Shown: positions 5,638-12,621, numbered from the stretch's first letter. The stretch: 14,444 nucleotides of DNA from JADFQT01 sp047516825 (GCA_047516825.1 JAKZUA010000260.1:1-14444), one strand, 5' to 3'. The notes: generated by a model from the letters alone, not told the origin. Translations and numbers: made by a program.

Positions 5638-6837
5638 TCAGGCCACCACCTCAATCTTGCCCTCGGGTGTCGCCGCCATCAGCGCGGTAAAGTCGTAACC
5701 CCGCCTTCGCAGCTCCTCTCCACCGCCTTCGCGGCGGTCCAGCAGGGCTATGACCTTCACAACGCTGCAACCCGAAGCTTCGGCCGCCGCAATGGCGTGG
5801 AGCAGGGAGCCGCCGGTGGTGCAGGTGTCGTCTACGATGGCCACCCGGCTGCCTGCTACCAGCGGACCCTCGATTAGCTGGGCCATGCCATGCTCTTTGG
5901 TTTCCTTGCGAACAATGAACGCCGGTATGCCGTCGCCATCTTCCTGGCTGGCCAACGCCACCGACGTGACGATGGGATCGGCCGCCAGGGTCGGTCCCCC
6001 CACCGCTTGGGCCCCCGCCTGCCGAACCAGCGGCAGCAACGCCTGCCCGATTAGCCTGGCCCCTTCCGGGTCCAAACTCAGCAAGCGACCATCGAAGTAG
6101 TAGCTGCTGGTTTTGCCCGAGGAGAGGGTGAACTGCCCATACTTAAGCGCGCCCCGAGCCAAAGACAGACTCAACAACCCCTCGGCTAAGGATCTGACCG
6201 GTGAAGGACTGCCCGGGGCCTGGGAAGAGGCCACTGAAGAGTACAGCCCTTGCTGATCGATGTACCGCTCTACAGCCTCCGGTACCCGATACTTAATTGA
6301 CCGGCCCTCCCCGGCCCGCTGGCGAATGCTGCTGCCGCTAATATCCATCATCGGAGCGGCCACGAAATTGACCTTTCTGCCCAATTTCGGGAAGCGACCC
6401 AGCTGCTCGTCCAGGATTCGGGAGTTCTCGAAGCCCGGCCGGCTGACTATGGCCAACTGACAAAGCTCGATTATCCGCTCCGGCTGTTCCCAGCGGTGGA
6501 ACTGCTCCAAGGCATCCAGCCCCAAAATGAAGTAAAGTTGAACATCTTCTCCCAAGTCTTCTCTGAGCCGCTCCAGCGTATCCACCGTGTAGGTGGGACC
6601 CGAGCGGTCGACTTCGATACGAGAGACGCCCAGCCTGGGATTAGAGGCTATCGCCAGCTGCACCATCTTGAGCCGGTGCTCGGCTGTGGAGAGGGCTTGG
6701 TCCGCCTTCAACCAGGGCTGACCCGCCGGAATGAAAAGCACCTGGTCCAGGGCCAGCCGGCTCAGCGCTTCTTCCGCAATGATCAGATGACCTATATGAA
6801 CCGGGTCGAAGGTACCTCCCAGGATTCCTATCCGCAT
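5638..6837 (-). CDS. nadD-pyrE: Bifunctional nicotinate-nucleotide adenylyltransferase / orotate phosphoribosyltransferase fusion
   Basis: One uninterrupted 399-aa frame holds two complete enzymes. Residues 1-199 are NadD, which joins NaMN and ATP to give NaAD. Marks are GGTFDPVHIGH (7-17), the SGPTYTVDTL block (79-88), LGLDAL (105-110) and ISGSSIR (166-172). Residues 201-214 are a Ser/Pro-rich linker (SVASSQAPGSPSP). Residues 215-399 are PyrE, which makes OMP from orotate and PRPP. Marks are FTLSSGKTSSYYFDGR (236-251), the catalytic loop R310-K311-x-x-K314-x-H316, and the PRPP motif VAIVDDTCTTGGS (332-344). Both halves have normal family lengths and all key residues, so both should be active. 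The start is 1 nt after the obgE stop, with GGAG 10 nt upstream, implying translational coupling. A sequencing error that removed a stop is possible, but the linker shows no sign of it. Confidence 0.93.
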   Translation of the reverse strand: MRIGILGGTFDPVHIGHLIIAEEALSRLALDQVLFIPAGQPWLKADQALSTAEHRLKMVQLAIASNPRLGVSRIEVDRSGPTYTVDTLERLREDLGEDVQLYFILGLDALEQFHRWEQPERIIELCQLAIVSRPGFENSRILDEQLGRFPKLGRKVNFVAAPMMDISGSSIRQRAGEGRSIKYRVPEAVERYIDQQGLYSSVASSQAPGSPSPVRSLAEGLLSLSLARGALKYGQFTLSSGKTSSYYFDGRLLSLDPEGARLIGQALLPLVRQAGAQAVGGPTLAADPIVTSVALASQEDGDGIPAFIVRKETKEHGMAQLIEGPLVAGSRVAIVDDTCTTGGSLLHAIAAAEASGCSVVKVIALLDRREGGGEELRRRGYDFTALMAATPEGKIEVVA

Positions 6838-6838
6838 G

Positions 6839-8179
6839 CTAGAACCACTCCATCTCCGCCCGGCCGATGCGTATGGTGTCGCCAGCCTCGATTCCAGCCT
6901 CCTCCAGGGTTCTGGCTAGGCCTAGCCTTGTCATCTCTCGCCAAATTTGGAGCACCACCCGGTAATCCCGGGTGTCGGCCAACGCTGTCAGCCGCTCCAG
7001 ATGTTCCGACTCGATGACATACACACCATTATGCTTATGGAAGGTGTTGGGACGGGTTGTTCGGCGGCTGCGACGAAATTCCGGCCCGGCGGGTTCAGCT
7101 TCGGCAGCAATCTCGGACGCCGCCGCCACGGTTTTGTCCAGCAGCTCGACGACATATCCCAGAAGAGCGTCAATTCCCTCGCCGGTAGCCGCCGAGATGA
7201 AGAATATGGGGCTAGGTTGGATTTGCCATGTATCGAGTTCAGCAGGAGCCGGTGCGGTGACAGAGTTTCCCGCCGCAACGGCCGCCAGCACATGCTGTTC
7301 CAATTCCTCCTGCAGCGCCCGGACCTCCGTTACATCAATTTTATTTACGGCGATGACCTGCGGCTTCTCGGCCAGAGCTGGGTTAAACTGCCGCAACTCC
7401 TCATTTACCATGTGGTAGTCAGCTATCGGATCCTCGGACAGGCCGTCCAAGATATGGATGTAGATTCGGGCTCTTTCCGCATGACGTAAAAATTCGTGAC
7501 CCAAGCCTATGCCATCATGGGCGCCCTCAATCAGTCCGGGGACCTCCATCATTACGAAGCTTTTATCCCGACTGCCAACCACGCCAAGCACCGGCTCTAC
7601 CGTGGTGAAGGGATAGCTGGCAATCCGCGGCTGGGCAGCCGAGCAGTGGGAGATCAGGGTTGATTTACCGGCATTGGGTTTGGCCAACAAGCCGACATCA
7701 GCTAGCAGCTTCAACTCCAACAGGAGCACCACGTACTCGCCAAGTTCTCCTTTTTGGGAAAGCAAGGGTTCCTGATTGGTCGAGGTTGCGAATCGACTGT
7801 TACCCCAGCCACCTCGTCCTCCCTGGGCTACCAGACAAGGAGTCTCATCGGTTATATCCGCTATGAACTCCGAAGTCCCATCCGGATTCCGCCGCCTTAC
7901 CATAGTGCCGAGGGGCACCTTAATTACGTCATCCTCACCGTTGCCCCCCCGCATCTCTTTACCTTTCCCATGCCTGCCCCGATCCGTGTAAATAGTGCTG
8001 TTAAATTTCAGATGGAGCAGCGTATTTAAGGAAGGGTCACCTACCAGGTAAGCGTTACCACCGTCGCCGCCATCACCTCCATTAGGGCCGCCCCTGGGTC
8101 GGTATTTCTCCCGCAAAAAACTTACACAGCCGTTCCCACCGTCACCACCCTTTATATTTAACCGAACAGTATCAATCAT
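6839..8179 (-). CDS. obgE: Obg family GTPase (ObgE/CgtA), ribosome assembly
   Basis: 446 residues in the three Obg domains. The glycine-rich Obg fold spans 1-158 (GGDGGNGCVSFLREKYRPRG, GGPNGGDGGDGGNAYL). The G domain spans about 159-350. The OCT domain is at the C-terminus (NGVYVIESEHLERLTAL, then GDTIRIGRAEMEWF). G motifs are KPNAGKST (167-174), switch I around FTTVEP (191-196), EVPG (212-215), NKID (279-282) and SAATGEG (329-335). G3 is normally D-x-P-G; here the first residue is Glu212. The protein binds the 50S subunit and acts in ribosome maturation and stress response. The start gives the canonical MIDTVRLNIKGGDGG N-terminus, yet I see no Shine-Dalgarno in the A/T-rich stretch before ATG 8179. 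It is the first gene of a two-gene operon with nadD-pyrE. Confidence 0.95.
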   Translation of the reverse strand: MIDTVRLNIKGGDGGNGCVSFLREKYRPRGGPNGGDGGDGGNAYLVGDPSLNTLLHLKFNSTIYTDRGRHGKGKEMRGGNGEDDVIKVPLGTMVRRRNPDGTSEFIADITDETPCLVAQGGRGGWGNSRFATSTNQEPLLSQKGELGEYVVLLLELKLLADVGLLAKPNAGKSTLISHCSAAQPRIASYPFTTVEPVLGVVGSRDKSFVMMEVPGLIEGAHDGIGLGHEFLRHAERARIYIHILDGLSEDPIADYHMVNEELRQFNPALAEKPQVIAVNKIDVTEVRALQEELEQHVLAAVAAGNSVTAPAPAELDTWQIQPSPIFFISAATGEGIDALLGYVVELLDKTVAAASEIAAEAEPAGPEFRRSRRTTRPNTFHKHNGVYVIESEHLERLTALADTRDYRVVLQIWREMTRLGLARTLEEAGIEAGDTIRIGRAEMEWF

Positions 8180-8514
8180 AAAAATAAGTTAGGTCTAATA
8201 AAGATAATAATGGGATGGATTAGTGGAGAAGTTCTAGGATATCGGCTTTCGCTAGGTGTTGCGCTAGGTGTTGATCGATTCTATTTTAACACGGGTATTC
8301 TACGAAAAGGAGTTGATAATCCATCCGGAAGAGTGGACAGGGGATAACGGCGATGCAGAGCTTATTGGAGCGGATGGGGACCGGGAATAACATCAACCGG
8401 AAGGTTGGTTATTCCACGGATTTAATAAAGGTTTCCCACTTAAATGGCAAGTTGTAAACGAAAAATTTGGGGTTATCAACGTTTAGCCGGAGGGGAAAGG
8501 TGGAGGGTAAGCCC
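8180..8514. other. 335-bp gap between dnaA 3' end and obgE 5' end
   Basis: No gene is seen. The part next to obgE is A/T-rich and should hold its promoter; TAAAAT and TAGAAT-like -10 hexamers occur on the minus strand near 8279-8290 but lack a good -35. A 12-bp direct repeat lies at 8250-8273. Degenerate DnaA-box-like nonamers occur at 8311-8319 (minus, TTATCAACT), 8339-8347 (minus, TTATCCCCT) and 8473-8481 (plus, TTATCAACG), each 7/9 to TTATCCACA. I see no strong dnaA terminator, only a 5-bp stem (8503-8516) overlapping its stop codon. Confidence 0.55.
8250..8273. repeat. 12-bp perfect tandem duplication upstream of obgE
   Basis: CGCTAGGTGTTG occurs at 8250-8261 and immediately again at 8262-8273, followed by ATCGATT. 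It lies about 75-100 bp upstream of the obgE start, where promoter or leader elements are expected. Confidence 0.8.
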
Positions 8515-9987
8515 TCAGCTGAATAGAGATTCCTTAATCGTCAGCACATCCTGCCGCAGCTGGTGGTCTTCGTTGATTTCGGCATTGATCTTGCCGGCGC
8601 CGTGGATCACGGTGGAATGGTCTCGCCCGCCCAGCAGTCGTCCGATCTGGGTGGGCGACATCTCCAGCTCGTACATCAAAAGATACATGGCAACTTGGCG
8701 GGCCAAGGCGATTTTTTTGGTCCGGCTTCTTCCCAGCAGTTCGGTGGTGGAAACCTTGTAGTAAAGGGAGGCTTCATCGATGATCCGCCCCGGGTCGACG
8801 GAGTGGCGGGCGGCGTCCGTGGCCAGGTCCTGGAGAACCCGGGATGCCAGGTCCAGCGTTACCGGCACGTTCATCAGGTCCGAGTAGGCCACCACCCGGT
8901 TGAGACTGCCCTCTAACTCCCGAACGTTTTTCTGCACCCGCTTGGCGATGAACTCAATGATGCTCTCACTTATGGACAGCTGGTGCTCTTCGGCCTTGGA
9001 TTTCAATATAGCCATGCGGGTTTCCAAGTCGGGAGGCTGGATGTCGGCGATCAAACCCCACTCGAAGCGAGAACGGAGCCTATCTTCCAGTAATGCCAGG
9101 GTCTTGGGAGGGCGGTCGCAGGTAATGACGATTTGCTGACCGGAGTTGTGTAGGTCGTTAAAGGTGTGGAAGAAGCCCTCCTGGGTCTGTTCCTTGCCAC
9201 TCATGAACTGGATGTCGTCGATAAGTAACAGCTGCACGCTGCGATAGCGGCTGCGAAACTCTTCGGTGGTCCGGTTACGGATGGCAGAGATGAACTCGTT
9301 GGTGAACTGCTCCGAGGAAACGTAGAGGGCGTCCAGTTCCAAGTCGGCGCTGGCCTGTCCGATGGCATGCAGCAGGTGGGTCTTACCCAGTCCAACTCCC
9401 GAGTAAATGAAAAGGGGATTGTACATTTTGCCGGGAGCCTCGACCACAGCCTGAGCGGCGCTGAAGGCCAGCCGGTTGGAAGGACCCACCACAAAGGAGT
9501 TGAATCCGTAGCGGGGGTTGAAGGCGCCGGCGGTGGATAACCTGGCTGGAGCGAGGGCTGGCTCTGCCTCCCCCACCGGCTCGGCCAGCAACTTTGCTGC
9601 CGCAGCCGATCCCGAATTGGGGGCGACGGCTCGGCCTGCTGACCCCGCTGGAGGATTATTAGCTCCAGCGTTACCCGCCTTGACCTGAAACTGAATTTCC
9701 GTCGGGCCGCCGGTGACCTTCTCCACTGTCTTCTGAATCGACTGGTACATCCGCCGTTCCAGCCAGGCGAGGGCGAAGGGGGTGGGAACCTCCACCACGA
9801 ACTGAGAATCCCGATAGCTGATGCCTTCCGTGGGCTTGAGCCAAGTATCGAAGGTGGTGGAGGGGAATTGCAGCTGGAGCTCGCCCAGGGTAGCGCGCCA
9901 AACTTCCCCGGCAGATAATTCTCTCCCAGCCCGTTCAGGCCCGGAAACTTCTGTCCCGGTAAATTCTCGTCCCAAACTTTCGGGCAT
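8515..9987 (-). CDS. dnaA: Chromosomal replication initiator protein DnaA
   Basis: 490 residues, all four DnaA domains. Domain I is about 27-100 (VWRATLGELQLQFPSTTFDTWL). A low-complexity Ala/Gly/Pro linker, domain II, is about 103-152. The AAA+ domain spans about 155-375 with FNPRYGFNSFVVGPSNRLA (156-174), Walker A SGVGLGKT (196-203), Walker B LLLIDD (253-258), and DRLRSRFEWGL (302-312) with the arginine region. Domain IV has the DNA-binding signature GRDHSTVIHGAGK (454-466). It melts oriC and loads the helicase. M1 is the only ATG ahead of domain I, giving a 25-residue extension. GGGAGG lies 12 nt upstream, longer than ideal. A 9-bp inverted repeat can mask that site. The usual partner dnaN is not adjacent. 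Confidence 0.96.
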   Translation of the reverse strand: MPESLGREFTGTEVSGPERAGRELSAGEVWRATLGELQLQFPSTTFDTWLKPTEGISYRDSQFVVEVPTPFALAWLERRMYQSIQKTVEKVTGGPTEIQFQVKAGNAGANNPPAGSAGRAVAPNSGSAAAAKLLAEPVGEAEPALAPARLSTAGAFNPRYGFNSFVVGPSNRLAFSAAQAVVEAPGKMYNPLFIYSGVGLGKTHLLHAIGQASADLELDALYVSSEQFTNEFISAIRNRTTEEFRSRYRSVQLLLIDDIQFMSGKEQTQEGFFHTFNDLHNSGQQIVITCDRPPKTLALLEDRLRSRFEWGLIADIQPPDLETRMAILKSKAEEHQLSISESIIEFIAKRVQKNVRELEGSLNRVVAYSDLMNVPVTLDLASRVLQDLATDAARHSVDPGRIIDEASLYYKVSTTELLGRSRTKKIALARQVAMYLLMYELEMSPTQIGRLLGGRDHSTVIHGAGKINAEINEDHQLRQDVLTIKESLFS

Positions 9988-9995
9988 GGAAACGG

Positions 9996-10055
9996 CTAGC
10001 CTCCCGCGGAAATTGATGACGCAATAGACTAGCAGTTTTATGTCAAGGAGGCTAG
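9996..10055 (-). promoter_or_regulatory. Inverted repeat in the dnaA leader that can mask the Shine-Dalgarno
   Basis: On the minus strand CTAGCCTCC (10055-10047) and GGAGGCTAG (10004-9996) are exact 9-bp complements. The second contains the GGAGG that serves dnaA. If transcription starts upstream of 10055, the leader could fold and hide the ribosome site. If it starts at the TTGACA-like -35 (10046-10041), the first arm is not transcribed and the site stays open. Confidence 0.45.
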
Positions 10056-10251
10056 GTCAGCCGGCGGACCGGGTCGACCCTCACCGCAGCTTTATCGCCA
10101 TATTCGGGGAACCGGCCTGAGGCCTCCCTGGTTGCAAAATGCACACGTTTTTCCAACTAATTATTCTCGGCAAATATTCCGGGCTCAGGCCCGCGCCGGG
10201 TCGCCCCAGCCGGGGGTGGTGACGCCACCGCAGGTTGGAGGCTCCAGAGAG

Positions 10252-10566
10252 CAATCGCATTTTGGTTCCTGGTTATAGCTTATGGCACCAGAAGAGCGGC
10301 TCGCGATTGTCCTGAGGCCTTCGAAGGGTGGACAAACGGACCGTGTTCTTAGAGTCTGTGTTCAAAGATATCCGGGCATAGCACAATTCCCGGCACGTCA
10401 TTCCGGCGCAGGCCGGAATCCAGTGTCATCCACCTATCAACCAGGGGGCAGCATCTGGGCTACGGCTTTCGCCGGAGCGACGAATACTCCGCCACCGGGC
10501 CCATCAACGCTTTTGACACACCCTCTTAGATAGTGAAGCTACCTATTCTTGCTTGAAATGCGATTG
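10252..10566. repeat. 315-bp segment bounded by 11-bp perfect inverted repeats
   Basis: CAATCGCATTT (10252-10262) and AAATGCGATTG (10556-10566) are exact reverse complements. The segment encodes no protein and contains further inverted repeats. Size and ends suit a miniature transposable element, but I see no target-site duplication at the borders. Confidence 0.4.
10396..10482. repeat. Interspersed-type repeat with imperfect 28-bp inverted ends
   Basis: The 28-bp arms at 10396-10423 and 10455-10482 are inverted copies that match at about 20 of 28 positions. Each arm also folds on itself: ATTCCGGC-GCAG-GCCGGAAT (10400-10419, perfect 8-bp stem) and CGGC-TTTC-GCCG (10463-10474). This 'CGTCATTCCGGC ... 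GCCGGAATCCAG' pattern is familiar as a dispersed palindromic repeat in many bacterial genomes; this copy has diverged on the right arm. Confidence 0.65.
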
Positions 10567-10592
10567 GCCTGGGGGCCGAGGGAAGAGTGGGT

Positions 10593-11546
10593 CTAGTCCG
10601 GGTCCGGGTGAGTGGTAATAAATCTCCCGGCCTGGACCGGGTCCAGATGGGGTGCGCGGACCTCCACCTGGGCCTGTTCCTCTTGCAACCGAACCGTAAC
10701 GCTGCTGTCCTGGTCCGCCCAGCCCCGGTTCATGGCTTGCATGGCGATCTGTTCCGCCAGGGTAGACATGGGCATGGGAACGTTGTACTCCCGGGCCAGC
10801 TCGGTGGCCAGGGTAATGTCCTTGAAGGCCAGGTTCAGGGCGAAGCTGGCCGGTTCGTACTCGCCGCGAAACATGGTCCTAACCAGTCCCTCGTGGAGGA
10901 CGCGCATTCGCCCCAAGGAGCCCCGGCGAACGCTCTCCCACAACGCCTCCGGCTCGACCCCGGCTTTCACTCCCAAAGTCAGTCCTTCGGCGATGGCCTG
11001 GCGTACGCTGTGGCCGATCATGTTGTGGACCAGTTTGCAGATGGAGCCGGCGCCGATGGCTCCCGCGTAAAACACCTTGTCGCCGAAGCAGTCCAGAATC
11101 GGCTTAATCCGGTCGAAAATCTCCCGCTCTCCCCCGACCATCACCGCCAAATTCCCGCTGTCGGCTCCGCTTTTGCCGCCGCTGACCGGTGCGTCGAGGA
11201 TATGGATCCCCTTTTGACGAAAGGTCGGCTCCATCTGACGGATCAACGAAGGCCGGCTGGAAGATAGGTCCACGTAGATGCTGCCGGGCCGAATACCTTC
11301 GAGGATTCCCTGGGAACCCAGGGCTACCGCCTCGACCTCTTTGGGTCCGGGGAGAGATGTGAAGATAACGTCGCTCAGTTCTGCGACCTCCGCCGGAGAG
11401 TTGGCCAGTCGGGCGCCACCCTCCAACAGGGGCTTGGCGGCTTCCTCGCGCAGGTCAAAAACCACCATTGGATGCCCGGTGCGCTGGATGTTGGCCGACA
11501 TGCCGCCGCCCATGTTGCCCAGACCGATGAATCCTACCTTCTCCAT
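10593..11546 (-). CDS. 3-hydroxyisobutyrate dehydrogenase-like beta-hydroxyacid dehydrogenase
   Basis: 317 residues. The N-terminal Rossmann domain has GLGNMG (8-13) and Asp31 after beta-2, which points to NAD. The substrate motif DAPVSGG is at 118-124 and the GAGSICKLVHNM block (165-176) holds catalytic Lys171 and Asn175. The all-helical C-terminal dimer domain follows (FALNLAFKDITLATELA). The family oxidises or reduces small beta-hydroxyacids such as 3-hydroxyisobutyrate or tartronate semialdehyde; the exact substrate cannot be read from sequence. The C-terminus runs some 20 residues past the usual end, polar and Pro-rich. AGGAG 5 nt before ATG 11546 fixes the start. It is transcribed divergently from the GlcG/HbpS gene, a family encoded in the E. 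coli glycolate locus, so a shared role in small hydroxyacid use is possible but unproven. Confidence 0.88.
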   Translation of the reverse strand: MEKVGFIGLGNMGGGMSANIQRTGHPMVVFDLREEAAKPLLEGGARLANSPAEVAELSDVIFTSLPGPKEVEAVALGSQGILEGIRPGSIYVDLSSSRPSLIRQMEPTFRQKGIHILDAPVSGGKSGADSGNLAVMVGGEREIFDRIKPILDCFGDKVFYAGAIGAGSICKLVHNMIGHSVRQAIAEGLTLGVKAGVEPEALWESVRRGSLGRMRVLHEGLVRTMFRGEYEPASFALNLAFKDITLATELAREYNVPMPMSTLAEQIAMQAMNRGWADQDSSVTVRLQEEQAQVEVRAPHLDPVQAGRFITTHPDPD

Positions 11547-11613
11547 GTCATCTCCTCAGTCGGGTCCCGCCGATTTACTCTCGCCCACCCGAATAGCCTG
11601 GATAGCTGGCAGC

Positions 11614-11643
11614 ATTGTAAAGGGGCTGGCAATTTGGGGTCAA
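11614..11643 (-). promoter_or_regulatory. Sigma-70 promoter of the beta-hydroxyacid dehydrogenase gene
   Basis: On the minus strand TTGACC (11643-11638, 5/6), an 18-nt spacer, TACAAT (11619-11614, 5/6). The transcript would start near 11607, about 60 nt before the ATG. It is back to back with the GlcG/HbpS promoter, 12 bp apart. Confidence 0.65.
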
Positions 11644-11655
11644 CCGCCCAGCTGC

Positions 11656-11684
11656 TTGTCAGCCTAGGGGACCCAGGTTAGAAT
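11656..11684 (+). promoter_or_regulatory. Sigma-70 promoter of the GlcG/HbpS gene
   Basis: TTGTCA (11656-11661, 5/6), a 17-nt spacer, TAGAAT (11679-11684, 5/6). The predicted start near 11691 leaves a short leader of about 23 nt that already contains the GGAGG. Confidence 0.7.
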
Positions 11685-11713
11685 GAGCCATTCTCCAAGC
11701 TGGAGGTTAGCAG

Positions 11714-12133
11714 ATGTACAACAAACCTATGCTGAGTCTGGAACAAACCCAAAAGGCCATGCAGGCCATGATTCAAAAGGCTACTCAGGAGCCCGACCGT
11801 CCGGTTGCCATGGCTATAGTCGATGATGCTGGCAACCTGCTGAGCTACGCCAGAATGGACAAATGCCGTCCCAACCCCCAGACGTTCGCTATCCGAAAGG
11901 CTTACACCTCGGCCATGTCGGGGGTGAACTCCGCCGACTACGCAGAGCGGCTCAAGAGTCAGGGCCGTACCGTCAGCGATTTTGGCAATCCAAACCTGGT
12001 GTCGGCCCAGGGCGCCGCCGTGGTCCTGGACCCGGCGAGCGGGGCTGTGTTGGGGGCCATCGGCGTCAGCGGCCTTAGCTCGCAGGAGGATGAGGACCTG
12101 TCCAAGCTGGGCGTGCAGGCCCTCGGTCTGTAG
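11714..12133 (+). CDS. GlcG/HbpS family (DUF336) heme-binding-like protein
   Basis: 139 residues, typical for GlcG/HbpS. Marks are AIVDDAGNLLSYARMD (34-49), AIRKAYTSAMSG (59-70) and the C-terminal GAIGVSGLSSQEDEDLSKLG (114-133). Characterised members bind heme or cobalamin-like ligands (HbpS is a redox-linked heme sensor partner, exported in Streptomyces); others are accessory proteins in catabolic operons. There is no signal peptide here, so it should be cytoplasmic. GGAGG 7 nt before ATG 11714 sets the start, and a strong promoter lies just upstream. It appears to be a single-gene transcript. The divergent dehydrogenase is the only clue to function. I see no strong terminator; a weak TAGCC/GGCTA stem lies around 12170-12184. 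Confidence 0.86.
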   Translation: MYNKPMLSLEQTQKAMQAMIQKATQEPDRPVAMAIVDDAGNLLSYARMDKCRPNPQTFAIRKAYTSAMSGVNSADYAERLKSQGRTVSDFGNPNLVSAQGAAVVLDPASGAVLGAIGVSGLSSQEDEDLSKLGVQALGL

Positions 12134-12234
12134 CCGCAGCAAAAATAGGGGAATCCCGCTGTCACCTCGCCTAGCCTCCCGGCTATCCTTTGATTATCCT
12201 GTGCCTACGCTAATGGATAGAGAGGGGGGAGGAT

Positions 12235-12621
12235 ATGGCGACGTTGACGATCCAGGCGGCGGCCCAGAGCTTGGGAACCTCGGAAATTACTATTAGACGA
12301 AAACTGAGGACCGGACAGCTGAGCGGTCATCAGGAAGACCCGCCCAATGGGCGCTGGTGGGTGGAAATTCCGGATGATCAACTCTTGGGTCCAGGCAACG
12401 CCGCGGCGGTCTCCGGGACCGAGGGGCAGGAAGGCCATCTGCTCCGGGACCTGGTAAGTGTCCTGAAGGACCAAGTGTCTAATCTCCAACATCATCTGGA
12501 TATTCGGGAACGGGAGGTGGGGGAGCTGCACGTGATTATTCAGCAACAGGCTCTGGTCCTCCCGGCGCCCGGTGGGAGCAGCCGGGGTTGGTGGCGAAAA
12601 ATTTGGCCCGCTGGTAATTGA
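12235..12621 (+). CDS. Helix-turn-helix protein with coiled coil and Trp/basic tail, function unknown
   Basis: 128 residues in three parts. Residues 1-48 resemble the MerR/excisionase-type HTH_17 domain (LTIQAAAQSLGTSEITIRRKLRTGQL, then RWWVEIPDD). Residues 66-106 form a likely coiled coil (LLRDLVSVLKDQVSNLQ, then HLDIREREVGELHVIIQQQ). After a Pro/Gly linker the tail is GWWRKIWP (118-125). Proteins with an HTH, a 'ReVgELHvLLQQ' helix and a W-W-R-x-x-W end occur in several phyla without a known role, as far as I recall. The start is not ideal: GGGGGGAGG ends only 2 nt before ATG 12235, so translation may begin slightly downstream (TTG at 12244, 11 nt away). DNA binding is inferred from fold; membrane contact of the tail is a guess. 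Confidence 0.7.
   Translation: MATLTIQAAAQSLGTSEITIRRKLRTGQLSGHQEDPPNGRWWVEIPDDQLLGPGNAAAVSGTEGQEGHLLRDLVSVLKDQVSNLQHHLDIREREVGELHVIIQQQALVLPAPGGSSRGWWRKIWPAGN

Larger units (their letters stand above)
9988..10592. other. 605-bp gene-free region upstream of dnaA with repeat elements
   Basis: No coding sequence is convincing on either strand. The dnaA-proximal part (9988-10060) holds the dnaA leader, with TTGACA on the minus strand at 10041-10046 as a possible -35 but no good -10 at the right distance. From 10252 to 10566 the sequence is bounded by an 11-bp perfect inverted repeat. Inside are a hairpin pair at 10396-10482 and a stretch (10309-10345, CCTGAGGCCTTCGAAGGG) that looks like a decayed interspersed repeat. 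Confidence 0.6.

Noticed and set aside
8311..8481. DnaA-box cluster as a firm oriC call
   Set aside because: All three nonamers have two mismatches to TTATCCACA and their spacing is irregular, so I list it only as a possibility.
8503..8517. Terminator for dnaA
   Set aside because: Only a 5-bp stem that overlaps the stop codon, without a T-tract.
9533..9541. Near-perfect DnaA box (TTATCCACC on the minus strand) inside dnaA
   Set aside because: A single 8/9 match within coding sequence is expected by chance and has no neighbours.
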